Shown here piece after piece: positions 18,366 to 28,324 of a stretch of DNA of 64,000 nucleotides. The notes below the pieces were generated by a model. The model made no database searches and had not been told where the DNA came from. It worked only from the letters and a program-made list of their open reading frames with translations. The translations under genes were made by a program, and so were the position numbers. This stretch comes from Pelosinus sp. IPA-1. GTDB taxonomy: Bacteria > Bacillota > Negativicutes > DSM-13327. The stretch's first letter is position 1. Each line of letters begins with the position of its first letter. The stretch is from NCBI RefSeq assembly GCF_030269905.1, contig NZ_BSVC01000012.1, forward strand, positions 1 through 64,000, written 5' to 3'.

Positions 18366-18752
18366 TTAACGTAAGAATCTGATCGTAATATCAGGTAGAT
18401 ATTTAGCAATCGAGCTAAATATTTCTGTCTTAATCCGATCATCTTTAACTAAGGTTTCGATCGCATGGCGTTCAATCACTATATAAGGTTTTACGACACC
18501 TAGCAATGGATGATGAAAAGCAGAATCCAATGTTCCGCTTTTAGCCTCAACAACGTGAACCCCATCCATCATCAACGTGTATGTGCCAACAATATTCCCG
18601 TCTTCTGTCACTTGTAGTCCCACCATATTTTTACGGCCTGATAGCATATGATCCATTATTGAAAAAATATGTGGGTGCTGTTCTTTAAAACTAGTAAGCA
18701 ATTCACGGCGAAAGTTAAGTAAATCTTCTTGAATTAAAGTATCTATACTCAT
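18366..18752 (-). CDS. Conserved hypothetical soluble protein (128 aa)
   Basis: A small soluble protein. The central part (MVGLQVTEDGNIVGTYTLMM, then DGVHVVEAKSGTLDSAFHHP) looks like a compact alpha/beta fold, and the C-terminus ends in YLPDITIRFLR. I chose the ATG at 18752 because AGGAGG lies nine bases upstream; the in-frame extension to 18797 has no ribosome site. No family recognised with confidence. It has its own terminator. Confidence 0.7.
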   Translation of the reverse strand: MSIDTLIQEDLLNFRRELLTSFKEQHPHIFSIMDHMLSGRKNMVGLQVTEDGNIVGTYTLMMDGVHVVEAKSGTLDSAFHHPLLGVVKPYIVIERHAIETLVKDDRIKTEIFSSIAKYLPDITIRFLR

Positions 18753-18944
18753 TCTTAATTTCCTCCTTTGCAATGTACTAGCATTTAAGATTCCCATTGC
18801 AAAACAATCTTATCAGTTTAATTAATGGTATTATATCCAAAAAAACCCGTAAATTCTATTATCTTTCACTATAATGTTCTCTAATAATAAAAACACTCTT
18901 TGAAAGTCCAAATGCTGTGGCTTTCATTAACTGGCCAAATAGTA

Positions 18945-19880
18945 TTACATCAATTTATTAATTTTTACTTGTTTTATGAAAGCTTCCACTTCAATTTTTT
19001 CAATCATTCCTGCGCCATGATGCAAAGCATTCGATGCCGCAGTAGCCGTAGCTAATTTGATCATTTCCTTTATTTCCATCTTCCGCGCTATCCCTACGGC
19101 AAATCCAGCAACAAGGGCATCACCACAACCAACAGGATTTATTGCATCGATATGAGGCGGAATTACTTGAAATACTTCACCTTGATAACCTACTAGCGCG
19201 CCTCGTGAACCCATAGATAAAACAAACAATTGAATACCCTCATGCAAATAGTGTTGAATGGTAGCACAGAGCTTACCATCTGTATCCAGTGAATACTCAA
19301 GTACCTTTTCTAACTCTTCTTTATTAGGCTTTACCATATAGGGCTTACCCGCTAAGCCCTCACTAAAAGAATCACCACTACTGTCTAATATGGAATAAGC
19401 CCCGTTTCTATCAGCTATTTCAATCATTTGTTTATAAATAGTAGGGGGAACCCCTCTAGGAATGCTACCTGACATAGCGACAACTTTAGCCTTTCGAGAA
19501 AGACCATCAAACTTTTCTAAGAATGCCATCAATTCTTCCGGTCTAATCTTGGGCCCATTTTCTAATATCTCTGTACTTGCATGATTGCTTAATATATTAA
19601 TGCATAGCCTAGATTCTTCCCTAATTTCTTGAAGATCACACTGGATAGCTTGTTCACTTAAGCTTTTGCCAATATATCTGCCGTTATATCCTCCAACAAA
19701 GCCTGTAGCTACTACTTCCTCACCAAGAACACTCGCCACCCTAGCAACATTTATCCCTTTACCACCAGGAAGGGCGGTAATTTCTCTTGCACGATTCACT
19801 TGTGTGAGTGAAAAGTGATCTACAGCATACGTTTTATCAATTGCTAAATTTAAAGTAACGGTTAGTATCAAATTCTTCAC
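18945..19880 (-). CDS. PfkB-family sugar-phosphate kinase (1-phosphofructokinase / tagatose-6-phosphate kinase type)
   Basis: A 311-residue ribokinase-superfamily enzyme. The substrate loop LPGGKGINVARVASVLG lies near 37-53 and the ATP/anion-hole signature INPVGCGDALVAGFAVG near 246-262 contains the catalytic Asp. The N-terminus (LTVTLNLAIDKTY) is that of the FruK/LacC branch, which phosphorylates sugar monophosphates to bisphosphates. Its product would suit the class II aldolase at 24051-24917. It lies at the end of the fucose block but after a strong hairpin at 19922-19956, so it may be expressed at a lower level. Confidence 0.88.
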   Translation of the reverse strand: MKNLILTVTLNLAIDKTYAVDHFSLTQVNRAREITALPGGKGINVARVASVLGEEVVATGFVGGYNGRYIGKSLSEQAIQCDLQEIREESRLCINILSNHASTEILENGPKIRPEELMAFLEKFDGLSRKAKVVAMSGSIPRGVPPTIYKQMIEIADRNGAYSILDSSGDSFSEGLAGKPYMVKPNKEELEKVLEYSLDTDGKLCATIQHYLHEGIQLFVLSMGSRGALVGYQGEVFQVIPPHIDAINPVGCGDALVAGFAVGIARKMEIKEMIKLATATAASNALHHGAGMIEKIEVEAFIKQVKINKLM

Positions 19881-19921
19881 CCCAACACTTATTTTTTATT
19901 AAGTCTTGTTTACTTATTAAA

Positions 19922-19956
19922 AATGAGGACTACTAATAATTAGTAGTCCTCTCATT
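19922..19956. terminator. Perfect hairpin between the kinase genes
   Basis: GAGGACTACTA-ataat-TAGTAGTCCTC with an 11-bp perfect stem, extended by AATG/CATT. It lies after the rhamnulokinase-family gene and before pfkB, so it ends or dampens the fucose operon transcript. Confidence 0.8.
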
Positions 19957-19988
19957 TGTATCATCTACAGCAGCATAGAATTCTACGA

Positions 19989-21449
19989 CTACACCAATGA
20001 AAATTTATAATAGACATCTTCCCAATACTCCTTATCTTTTGGGTTATACTCTATTATCGTGCATGAATTTTTCACGATTTGTCTCAGTTCTGACAACCCC
20101 TTAGCCTCTCCTAGTGCTTTCATTTGTGTTAATATATTTCCCATAGAACTAGCCTCGACCGGTCCTGCGATAACAGTTTTTCTCGTTAGATTCGCTGTGA
20201 TTTCACATAATAAGGAATTTTGGGCACCACCGCCAACAATGTGGATAACGGATATAGGATGTTTGATTGCAGTTTCTAGTTCATCGACCATCTTTTTATA
20301 AGTACAGGCTAAACTTTCAATAATACACCTTATCATTTCCGCTTTATTATTAGGAATATGTTGCTTTGTTCTTAGGCAATAGTCTTTTATTTTATTAGGC
20401 ATATTGCCTGGAGATAAAAATGTATGGTCACTTAAGTCAATGAAGGACTTATTATCTTTAATTTTTTCTGCCATTTCAACCATGAAAGGATAACTAATCT
20501 CTTCACCATTACTTTTCCAATATTTTCTGCACTCTTGCAAGACCCATAGTCCTGTTATGTTTTTTAACAGCCGAACTGTATCATCAATTCCACGTTCATT
20601 CGTGAAAAACACTTTACTTGTATATTCATCTATGATTGGCTCCTTAATTTCCACCCCGATCAAAGACCATGTACCACAGCTAATGTATGCTGAATACTCC
20701 TGAGATATCGGAACGCTAACTACTGCCGATGCCGTATCATGAGATGCGGTAGAAATTACTTTTGTTGTATTGCATTTTGAATTCCCCAATATATTCGGAG
20801 ACAATGCACCTAATACAGTCCCCGATGGAACAATCTCCGGTGTAAACCATTTTTCATTAAATCCCAGTTTCTTTAAAATTTCTATATTCCACTGGCGTTC
20901 ATAAGGATCTAACAAGGAACTAGTACTTGCAATTGAATATTCAGTTGCTTTTATCCCCGTTAAAAAATAATTAATCAAATCTGGCATAAATAAAAGTTTA
21001 TCTATGTGATCTAATAAGGGTGAACGATGATACACCATGGAATATATCTGAAAAATGGTGTTGATTTGCATAGGTTGTACACCGGTCTTTTTGTATAATT
21101 CTTGCTCCGTTACCTTCTTATACAAGATCTCTGGGATATGATTGGTTCTCTCATCTCTATAATGAATAGGATTACTTACCAATCGACCTCTTGTATCTAT
21201 TATTCCAAAATCAACACCCCAAGTATCGACTCCTAAAGATGCTACTTCCTCTTGTACATTACTCATACCTTGCTTTATCTCTTCGAAAATTAGCGGCATA
21301 TCCCAGTATAGAGTATGACTAAGGGTAATCGGATTATTGTCAAATCGATGTATTTCTTCTAGATTTATTTTGTTTCCATCAAACGTTCCTACTATGCATC
21401 TACCACTACTAGCCCCCAAATCGACAGCTAATAGATTTAGGTTTTTCAC
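19989..21449 (-). CDS. Rhamnulokinase-family carbohydrate kinase, probably L-fuculokinase here
   Basis: A 486-residue FGGY-family kinase. The N-terminal phosphate loop AVDLGASSGRCIVG lies near 8-21 and the mid motif ISTASHDTASAVVSVP near 232-247. The C-terminal adenosine site VHIVGGGAQNSLLCEIT is near 395-411. The closest pattern is RhaB. Because it sits directly behind fucI and fucA with no rhamnose isomerase or rhamnulose aldolase in view, the likely substrate is L-fuculose. That choice is from context, and L-rhamnulose cannot be excluded. Confidence 0.88.
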   Translation of the reverse strand: MKNLNLLAVDLGASSGRCIVGTFDGNKINLEEIHRFDNNPITLSHTLYWDMPLIFEEIKQGMSNVQEEVASLGVDTWGVDFGIIDTRGRLVSNPIHYRDERTNHIPEILYKKVTEQELYKKTGVQPMQINTIFQIYSMVYHRSPLLDHIDKLLFMPDLINYFLTGIKATEYSIASTSSLLDPYERQWNIEILKKLGFNEKWFTPEIVPSGTVLGALSPNILGNSKCNTTKVISTASHDTASAVVSVPISQEYSAYISCGTWSLIGVEIKEPIIDEYTSKVFFTNERGIDDTVRLLKNITGLWVLQECRKYWKSNGEEISYPFMVEMAEKIKDNKSFIDLSDHTFLSPGNMPNKIKDYCLRTKQHIPNNKAEMIRCIIESLACTYKKMVDELETAIKHPISVIHIVGGGAQNSLLCEITANLTRKTVIAGPVEASSMGNILTQMKALGEAKGLSELRQIVKNSCTIIEYNPKDKEYWEDVYYKFSLV

Positions 21450-21503
21450 ACGATCCCCTCCCTTTTTGGGAACTTATCATGGGTAAGGAGTAACTCAAGT
21501 ATT

Positions 21504-23276
21504 TTAACTATACAGAGCACCAAATGTTCTACATGCCGCATAATCAGCCTGTTCTAAATTCTCCGTACCAAATGAATTCCAAACTTTTGGTCTAAAGATC
21601 CGCTCTTCAGAAACATTATGCATATTAACAGGTATTCTTAGCATTGAAGCTAATGTTATTAATTCTGCACCTATATGTCCATAACTAATTGCTCCATGGT
21701 TTGCCCCCCAATTATTCATAACCGAATAAACATCTTTAAAAGCTCCCTTACCCGTTATGATTGGTGCAAACCATGTAGTTGGCCATGTTGGATCTGTTCT
21801 ATCATCAATTTTATCGTGTACCTCTTTGGGTAATTCAACGCTATGGCCTTCAGCTAATTGCAATACAGGCCCCACCCCTTTAACAATATTCAATCGAATC
21901 ATCGTTAAAGGCATACCCCCTCGAGTTAGAAATTGGGTAGAGAATCCACCACCCCTAAAATATCCAAGATTGGCAGTTCTAAATCGCGTAGCTTTTAAAC
22001 ACGCTGATACTTCATCATCTGTAATCTCCCAATAAGGCTTAATTACTGGCTTATTTTCTCGCATCTCTCTTCCAGTACCATCTAAAGCCGCCGACCCTGA
22101 ATTAATTAAATGTATAATTCCCTTCTTACCATAGCCTTCTAAGTCATAGCCAGTAACACGTTTGACTGATTCAGGACTCCAATAAGTACGTACATCGGAA
22201 AAAATTTGAGCTGTATTGGTTAATAAATTGCCTAGCAACATAGACACTCCATTTAAGGAATCATTTTCAGTTGCTATCAAATAGGGTGCTCTTTTACCAT
22301 TCCAATCGAAAGAGGAATTTAATATGGTTTCCATAAAATCTCCATTAGGAAAATGGTCAGTCCATTGTCGTTGTCCTTGGAAACCTGAAAGAATCGCATT
22401 ATGTCCTAAAGCCTCTTCCCCAAATCCTAAAGCATGTAACTTCTGATTTCCTACCATTAAATCTCTGCCAATTAGAGTCATCTTTACAATTGTTTCCCAA
22501 TCCTTATCTTTCTGCTCCCGAGTAAGCTGTACGTCTTTAGGGTTGTTGTCCGGGCCTTCTTGGCAATTTTCTTTAACCCAAGATAAAGCTCTTCTATATT
22601 CATCTTTATCATATATTTCTTTATCAATACGACGTATGAATTCTGACATATCAATATATTCATTGCGCATACCTAAATAATCCTGAAAGAAGGCTGCATC
22701 TACTATGGAACCTGCAATTCCCATGGATACAGACCCCATCGATAAATAGGATTTCCCTTTAATCGATGCAACAGCTAATCCAGCCTTAGTAAATTGGAGT
22801 AATTTGTCTTTTACATCCTGGGGTATCGTTGTATCAGAAGAATCTTGCACATGCTGCCCATATATCCCAAAAGCAGGAATTCCTTTTTGTGCATATGCCG
22901 CTAATACTGCTGCTAAATAAACAGCACCTGGTCGTTCTGTACCATTAAATCCCCATACAGCCTGAGGGATTCTAGAGTCCATATCCATCGTTTCTGACCC
23001 GTAGCACCAACATGGCGTTACCGTTATAGAAAGTCCTACATTATTAAGTTTAAACTTTTCTGCAGCTTCTGAAGCTTCTTTAACGCCACCGATGCAACTG
23101 TCAGTAACTATACATTCTACAGGTTTCCCATCTGAATAGGTTATGCTATCACTTAGAAACTTCGCTACACTCTTTGCCATATTCATTGTTTGTTCTTCTA
23201 AGGATTCTCTGACTCCGTTCTTCCTGCCATCAATTGTTGGCCGAATACCAATTCTTACATAGCTATTTTTGCTCAC
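21504..23276 (-). CDS. fucI: L-fucose isomerase
   Basis: Interconverts L-fucose (or D-arabinose) and the ketose L-fuculose using Mn2+. The roughly 590-residue length is normal. The N-terminal block [19 protein letters not shown], the region [16 protein letters not shown] near 125, and the metal-site segments around [15 protein letters not shown] and the C-terminal [19 protein letters not shown] are those of FucI. I chose the GTG at 23276, four bases after GGAGGGGAG; the ATG at 23291 overlaps that ribosome site and has none of its own. It follows fucA closely, so the two are co-transcribed. Confidence 0.96.
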   Translation of the reverse strand: MSKNSYVRIGIRPTIDGRKNGVRESLEEQTMNMAKSVAKFLSDSITYSDGKPVECIVTDSCIGGVKEASEAAEKFKLNNVGLSITVTPCWCYGSETMDMDSRIPQAVWGFNGTERPGAVYLAAVLAAYAQKGIPAFGIYGQHVQDSSDTTIPQDVKDKLLQFTKAGLAVASIKGKSYLSMGSVSMGIAGSIVDAAFFQDYLGMRNEYIDMSEFIRRIDKEIYDKDEYRRALSWVKENCQEGPDNNPKDVQLTREQKDKDWETIVKMTLIGRDLMVGNQKLHALGFGEEALGHNAILSGFQGQRQWTDHFPNGDFMETILNSSFDWNGKRAPYLIATENDSLNGVSMLLGNLLTNTAQIFSDVRTYWSPESVKRVTGYDLEGYGKKGIIHLINSGSAALDGTGREMRENKPVIKPYWEITDDEVSACLKATRFRTANLGYFRGGGFSTQFLTRGGMPLTMIRLNIVKGVGPVLQLAEGHSVELPKEVHDKIDDRTDPTWPTTWFAPIITGKGAFKDVYSVMNNWGANHGAISYGHIGAELITLASMLRIPVNMHNVSEERIFRPKVWNSFGTENLEQADYAACRTFGALYS

Positions 23277-23297
23277 TTTACTCCCCTCCATCAGTAC

Positions 23298-24005
23298 TTA
23301 TTTCTTTAAACATTTTTTACCTGGATGTCTTCCTACTACCTTGTATACCTTTTCTCTTAGCTCTAGCAACTGTGTTACCTTTTCTGCCGATAATTCCTTA
23401 GGAGTTCCTATATTACTAGATAAATACAAAAGTTTTGCATAAAATTCTAAAGACTCCATTTTATAATAAGCACTTACGACATTTTCCCCATAAGTAACTG
23501 CACCATGATTAGCAAGTAATACTGCATCATACTCTTCTAAATAAGGTAATAAAGAATCAGGTAATTCAGTTGTGGATGGTGCACCATATTCTGCAATTGG
23601 AACAATTCCAAGTGCAATCGTTGCTTCAGGCATAATCTGCTTATCCAATTGTATATGACATATAGCGTGAGCAGTCGCATGTAAAGGATGGGCATGAACT
23701 ACAGCGCTAATATCCCCTCGCTTCTCATATATTTTAAAATGCATTTTGATCTCAGAAGATGGTCGCAAACCTTGCGGGTTGTCTTCAATCAGTTCTCCAT
23801 TTCCATTAATTTTGCAGAGCATTTCTGGCGTCATAAAGCCTTTCGATACACCAGTTGGCGTACAAATAAACGAATCTTCCCCTAACTTAACTGATATATT
23901 TCCATCATTCGCAGCTACCATATCTTTTAGATACATCCTTCTTCCCATGTCGCATATTTGATCACGTAAAAGTTTTTCTCTTGTATCCAACGCTATATCC
24001 CCCAT
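23298..24005 (-). CDS. fucA: L-fuculose-1-phosphate aldolase (class II aldolase/adducin family)
   Basis: Cleaves L-fuculose 1-phosphate to dihydroxyacetone phosphate and L-lactaldehyde with Zn2+. The 235-residue length is slightly above the usual 215. The Zn-binding His pair is in AVVHAHPLHATAHA near 97-110 and a third His in ANHGAVTYG near 165-173. The catalytic Glu is in IMPEATIALG near 118. The substrate phosphate loop ANDGNISVK and CTPTGVSKG lie near 32-40 and 47-55. First of the fucA-fucI-kinase run. Start choice between ATG 24005 and a nearby downstream TTG is uncertain. Confidence 0.92.
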   Translation of the reverse strand: MGDIALDTREKLLRDQICDMGRRMYLKDMVAANDGNISVKLGEDSFICTPTGVSKGFMTPEMLCKINGNGELIEDNPQGLRPSSEIKMHFKIYEKRGDISAVVHAHPLHATAHAICHIQLDKQIMPEATIALGIVPIAEYGAPSTTELPDSLLPYLEEYDAVLLANHGAVTYGENVVSAYYKMESLEFYAKLLYLSSNIGTPKELSAEKVTQLLELREKVYKVVGRHPGKKCLKK

Positions 24006-24050
24006 CCTCTATATTTAAAATATTCCCACAATTTAAGTTTTATAAAAAGC

Positions 24051-24917
24051 TCAATGAGAAATCCTAGTTACTTTATCCGCTGAGCCAACTAGATCAATTT
24101 TGTTTTTAACAACTGCTTTCATCGCATCAATTGCTGGAGTAAAAAGTTTGCGAGGATCATTTTCGGCAGGTTTTTCATGATATACGGTTTGCACAGCAGC
24201 AGAAAATGCAATTTTAAGTTCTGTCGCGATATTGACCTTACTAATACCTAATTCGATACATTTTTTCACGCTCTCATCAAGTAAATCAGAAGCACCATGC
24301 AATACTAGAGGAATGGATACTAACTTGCGAATTTCTGCCAACCTTACATAATCCAATTGTGGCTTCTTTTTATACAAACCGTGGCAAGTACCAATTGCTA
24401 CTGCCAAAGAATCCACTCCTGTCTTCTCGACAAAATCAAAGGCTACTTCTGGATTGGTATACACACCATCCCCCATAACACTCAAATCATCTTCTACACC
24501 GCCAATTGTCCCCAGCTCAGCTTCAACGGGAACCCCTAGGGCGTGGGAAAGTTCCACCACTTTTTTTACAATAGAAATATTCTCGGTATAAGGATGCTTG
24601 GAGCCATCAATCATGATGGAGGTAAAGCCAGCTCTAAGACACTCCAGAACCATATTGTAATCTTCACCATGATCTAAATGCATAACAATCGGGATATTGT
24701 ATTTGTCGGCAGCCGTTTTAGCCATAGCCACTAGGTAATCTGCACCAGCAAACCGTACTGTGCCTGGCGTTGCTTGCAAAATAACTGGAGAGTTACTTTC
24801 AAATGAAGTACTAGTTACGGCTTTTAAGGTTTCTAGATTATGAATGTTAAATGCACAAATAGCATACTTATTATCTCTAGCATGTAGGAGATACTTTGTT
24901 GATGTTACTAATCCCAT
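24051..24917 (-). CDS. Class II fructose/tagatose-bisphosphate aldolase
   Basis: A Zn-dependent aldolase of the GatY/KbaY/Fba group. Zn ligands appear in IPIVMHLDHGEDYNMV near 76-91, in GTCHGLYK near 178-185, and in LVLHGASDL near 206-214. Phosphate-binding residues lie in KVNIATELKIAFS near 229-241. Like the PfkB kinase at the far end of the block, it points to a sugar bisphosphate branch beside the fucose branch. ATG 24917 is preceded by AGAGGTGGAG. A LacI-type operator lies about 70 bp upstream. Confidence 0.92.
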   Translation of the reverse strand: MGLVTSTKYLLHARDNKYAICAFNIHNLETLKAVTSTSFESNSPVILQATPGTVRFAGADYLVAMAKTAADKYNIPIVMHLDHGEDYNMVLECLRAGFTSIMIDGSKHPYTENISIVKKVVELSHALGVPVEAELGTIGGVEDDLSVMGDGVYTNPEVAFDFVEKTGVDSLAVAIGTCHGLYKKKPQLDYVRLAEIRKLVSIPLVLHGASDLLDESVKKCIELGISKVNIATELKIAFSAAVQTVYHEKPAENDPRKLFTPAIDAMKAVVKNKIDLVGSADKVTRISH

Positions 24918-24984
24918 ATACTCCACCTCTTAAATTTACATATTTTCATCTTTATTTTATAAAGAAGACTCACACCTCAGTAAA

Positions 24985-24996
24985 TGAAACGTTTCA
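24985..24996. promoter_or_regulatory. LacI-family operator upstream of the aldolase-fucA-fucI operon
   Basis: Perfect palindrome TGAAACGTTTCA, between the stop codon of the LacI-family gene and the aldolase start. The same 12-mer recurs at 30324 and 34213, with one-base variants at 26103 and 34323. Confidence 0.8.
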
Positions 24997-25022
24997 ATTT
25001 TTCTCAAAAAAATACTGACTCG

Positions 25023-26030
25023 CTAATAAAGCCTTTTTACAGAATCAGTTACTATTATTTCTGTTTTTAATCGATTTACATGGGGAAATCCTGTTTGGTC
25101 ACCTTTCATTCTGCTAATTAATGTTTCAGCAGCTTTCCTGCCAATCATCTCCATTGACTGAACAACAAAAGAAATCGGTGGCACAATGATTTGCGATAAC
25201 TCCATTTGGTCATAGCCAAAAAAAGACATATCTTCACCAATAGCGACGTTGTGCTCATTTAGAAATTTAATGGCACCGATGGTCATTTCATAGTTGGAAG
25301 TAAAGATTACCGTAGGTAACTCTTTCAATTGATAAAGTTTTGCGGTAGCCTGATATCCGCCCTCTTTGGTATAGTCGCTATAAAAGATAAAATTATCATC
25401 TACTTCAATATTGTAATCTTTTAGAGCACGCAAATATCCTTCAAGGCGTTCTTTAGCAGTATAGATATTTCTAGGCCCAGCTATCATACCTATTTTGCGA
25501 TGACCTCGATTAATAATGGCTTCTACTGCCTGATAAGCACCATTTACATTGTCAGATACAACTCCATCGCAAGCTAAATTAGTGATAAGACGATCCATTA
25601 ATACAATTGGCATCCCTTCTTCTAGCATTTGTTGTATGTGTTCTCCAGAATCTTCTACCGGCATCAAGATGATACCATCGACGAGTTTTTCCTTAAATAA
25701 TTTCAATTTCTCTTTTTCTTTTTCTAGACAATTTCGGGAATCACAAACCAATATGCTATAACCAAATTCGTCAAATGCTCGCTCCATACCCTCAATAATA
25801 TGAGTACTAAATATATCGGCAAGCTTTGGTATCAATATTCCGACGGTAAAAGTTTTGCTGGTCTTGAGTCCTCTGGCAATAGAATTAATACTAAAGTTAA
25901 GATGCCGGATAGCATCTTCTATTTTTTCACTGTTAATAGACTTTATTTTATAACCGTTTAAATATCTGGATACAGTACCAACAGAGGTCCCAGATAATTT
26001 AGCAACATCTTTTATTGTTGACATTAGCAC
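25023..26030 (-). CDS. LacI-family transcriptional repressor
   Basis: A 335-residue regulator. The N-terminal helix-turn-helix STIKDVAKLSGTSVGTVSRY is followed by the hinge helix region and a periplasmic-binding-protein-like effector domain (about 60-330; FTVGILIPKLADIF, MPIVLMDRLI, NRGHRKIGMIAGP, FFGYDQMELSQIIVPP). It sits between the two catabolic operons and in front of the aldolase operon. Five TGAAACGTTTCA-type sites surround the cluster, including one in its own upstream region, so it is probably autoregulated and the local regulator. Effector unknown, perhaps a fuculose-type intermediate. Confidence 0.92.
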   Translation of the reverse strand: MLMSTIKDVAKLSGTSVGTVSRYLNGYKIKSINSEKIEDAIRHLNFSINSIARGLKTSKTFTVGILIPKLADIFSTHIIEGMERAFDEFGYSILVCDSRNCLEKEKEKLKLFKEKLVDGIILMPVEDSGEHIQQMLEEGMPIVLMDRLITNLACDGVVSDNVNGAYQAVEAIINRGHRKIGMIAGPRNIYTAKERLEGYLRALKDYNIEVDDNFIFYSDYTKEGGYQATAKLYQLKELPTVIFTSNYEMTIGAIKFLNEHNVAIGEDMSFFGYDQMELSQIIVPPISFVVQSMEMIGRKAAETLISRMKGDQTGFPHVNRLKTEIIVTDSVKRLY

Positions 26031-26102
26031 TCTTCACTCCAATGAAACAATTTATCTGAATAAGCTTCTAGAAAACCCTATATACTATAGGATATCCACA
26101 AT

Positions 26103-26114
26103 AGAAACGTTTCA
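26103..26114. promoter_or_regulatory. LacI-family operator upstream of the repressor gene
   Basis: AGAAACGTTTCA, differing from the other sites in the first base, 73 bp upstream of the LacI-family start. Suggests autoregulation. Confidence 0.65.
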
Positions 26115-26195
26115 ATTGTTCTTCTACTATTTTACTTGCTTGAGCCACTATTTGCAATTGTTTTTTTGAAAGCAGGTGCTAACTACTCTGCTGAT

Positions 26196-27230
26196 TTATA
26201 ATGGTGTAATTTCGCCCGTAATATCCCATAGATCTTCCCATGTTTGACCGTCTTTCCACAAAAATACCTGCCCTTTAATTAGGCGACAATTTTTATCAAT
26301 ACCCTCAATTTCTTTCATCTCTTCCTCTGTGAGCAAATCGCTTACTGCTGCCTTAAGATTGCTAGCGTACTCATTGCGATGGATAGAAAAGGGTATTGGT
26401 ATCTGCCCACGTTGTACTCCCCATTTTACACAAATAACTGCTGGGTGAACCTTATGTTCTTGGGCTATTCTAACAATTATCGGGTCCTGGATATCAACTA
26501 CATCATCCGCTGTTTTATCACGCTCGGGGCGAGTTGGAGAACCAATGGGACAAAAACCGATTGGTACAATATTATTATCTATTATAAATTTAAAAAATTC
26601 TTTTTGCTGAAAGCATGGATGAAGTTCCATTTCATTGGCTGCCGGCTTAATTCTAGCATCACGCAGAACTAACTTTAATTTGGGAATTGTCATATTAGAG
26701 GTACCAATATGCCTAACTAAACCTCTGTCGACTAGTTCTTCCATCTGTCTCCATGTTTTCATATAATTTTCATGAATATATCCAGTTGCATCAGGACTAC
26801 GAGAATCCACACTGCAACCTTGCGCATGGAAATTCGGAAAAGGCCAATGTACTAAAAATAAATCTAAATAGTCAAGCTGTAACTCTTTGAGTGTCTTTTC
26901 GCAAGACTCTATTACGTTATCATGCATATCATTCCAAACTTTAGAGGTAATAAATAACTCTTCCCGCTTAATTCCTGTCGCCAAAATATCTTGGAAAACC
27001 TGGCCAATTAAATGTTCATTTCCATAAACAGCTGCACAATCAAATAGTCTAAATCCTACTTCGGCAGCCCCTCTTACAGCTGCTGCTATTTGCTCTGCCG
27101 TGAAACGGTCCGAGCCGAATGTCCCCATACCGATTGCTGGAATTTTCGCACCAGTATATAGTGTTCTCTGGGGAACTGTACTTGGATCAATACTATCGCT
27201 ACCAACATGAGTCAATATTTTTTCTTCCAT
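26196..27230 (-). CDS. Aldo/keto reductase
   Basis: A 344-residue NADPH-dependent (beta/alpha)8-barrel reductase, longer than the usual 280-320. The catalytic tetrad is visible as Asp in FRLFDCAAVYGNE near 62-69, Tyr of the same segment, Lys in ITSKVWND near 94, and His in LFLVHWPFP near 128. The substrate side carries RHIGTSNMTIPKL near 179-191. Last gene of the fucU-kinase-dehydrogenase operon. It could reduce the lactaldehyde or sugar aldehyde made by the aldolases, which is inference. Confidence 0.9.
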   Translation of the reverse strand: MEEKILTHVGSDSIDPSTVPQRTLYTGAKIPAIGMGTFGSDRFTAEQIAAAVRGAAEVGFRLFDCAAVYGNEHLIGQVFQDILATGIKREELFITSKVWNDMHDNVIESCEKTLKELQLDYLDLFLVHWPFPNFHAQGCSVDSRSPDATGYIHENYMKTWRQMEELVDRGLVRHIGTSNMTIPKLKLVLRDARIKPAANEMELHPCFQQKEFFKFIIDNNIVPIGFCPIGSPTRPERDKTADDVVDIQDPIIVRIAQEHKVHPAVICVKWGVQRGQIPIPFSIHRNEYASNLKAAVSDLLTEEEMKEIEGIDKNCRLIKGQVFLWKDGQTWEDLWDITGEITPL

Positions 27231-27275
27231 AAATCAATTCACTCTCCCTCTACGTTTATTCTTAAAATAGCTTCC

Positions 27276-28322
27276 TTACTCATTAACAAACATAACTTTT
27301 CCTTTTACGAGTCCAGGTGTCTTATACATAGCAAAGCCATTCTTACTCTCACTAAGTGGCAGTTTTTTATAAATTAGACTTTCATCAAATTTCAATGCCC
27401 CTGTGCCAAAATAATGAGCTGTCAACTGCCACTCCTGGCCAGGAAATGGAGCACTATAAGACATCCAAGAACCAGTTAGTGTAAACTCTTTACGATTCAT
27501 ATTTTCAAATAGAGCTGGAGTAAAGATCAACTCCTTACTTGGGGTTCCAATAAAGCAAACACTAGCTTTATTAGCTGCTATCTCAAAAGCTAACTTCATT
27601 GTTACATCGACACCTGCTGTTTCAAATACAAAACCAAAACCTTTATTACGGGTAAGTTTTTTGATGGTTTCTTTAAATTCCTTATCTAAGGTATTCATCG
27701 TTATATCCGCACCTAATTTTTTAGCTAAAGCTAATCTAGCATCATCAATATCAAAAACGAATACTCTCTTGGCTCCATAGATTCTAGCCCATTGCGCTGT
27801 AAACAAACCAATAGTGCCTCCACCAAGAATAGCTACATCTTCTCCACCATGATATCTCGCACAATTAATACCATGTAACGCTACTGTTGACGGTTCGAAA
27901 AAAGCCCCCTGTTCGTAACTGATCGACGGATCAAATTTTATCGCATGCTTTTCTGGCAGTTTGACATACTCGGCAAAACTGCCCTGTATTCTTGAGCCAA
28001 TAAATGTATATTTTCTACACTGGGAATAATTGCCTTGCTCACAATCATCACATTTCATACATGGCACTAAGGGGGCTCCAGAAACGCGATCCCCTACTTT
28101 TACCCCTGTTACTTCTTTACCAACTTCCACCACATCACCTGAAAACTCATGTCCTAATACAATTGGATAGCTATGAGCCGCATTACCCAAGACTCTTGAG
28201 ATGTCGGAACCACAAATACCAGTAGCCCTTACCTTAATTAAAACTTCCCCATCACTTAACTGGGGCATCGGAACTTCTTCATACCGCAAATCATCTTTTC
28301 CATGTAAAACTGCAGCTTTCAT
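27276..28322 (-). CDS. Zinc-dependent MDR alcohol dehydrogenase, galactitol-1-phosphate 5-dehydrogenase-like
   Basis: A 348-residue medium-chain dehydrogenase. Catalytic Zn ligands are in GICGSDISRV near 36-45 and GHEFSGDVVEVG near 57-68. Structural Zn is held by four Cys in CMKCDDCEQGNYSQC near 88-102. The NAD loop AILGGGTIGLF lies near 162-172, with VFDIDDARLALAKKLG after it. The closest pattern is GatD, which oxidises polyol phosphates. It lies two bases after the xylulokinase-family gene, so it is tightly coupled. Its substrate is probably a polyol or polyol phosphate. Confidence 0.88.
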   Translation of the reverse strand: MKAAVLHGKDDLRYEEVPMPQLSDGEVLIKVRATGICGSDISRVLGNAAHSYPIVLGHEFSGDVVEVGKEVTGVKVGDRVSGAPLVPCMKCDDCEQGNYSQCRKYTFIGSRIQGSFAEYVKLPEKHAIKFDPSISYEQGAFFEPSTVALHGINCARYHGGEDVAILGGGTIGLFTAQWARIYGAKRVFVFDIDDARLALAKKLGADITMNTLDKEFKETIKKLTRNKGFGFVFETAGVDVTMKLAFEIAANKASVCFIGTPSKELIFTPALFENMNRKEFTLTGSWMSYSAPFPGQEWQLTAHYFGTGALKFDESLIYKKLPLSESKNGFAMYKTPGLVKGKVMFVNE

Positions 28323-28324
28323 TG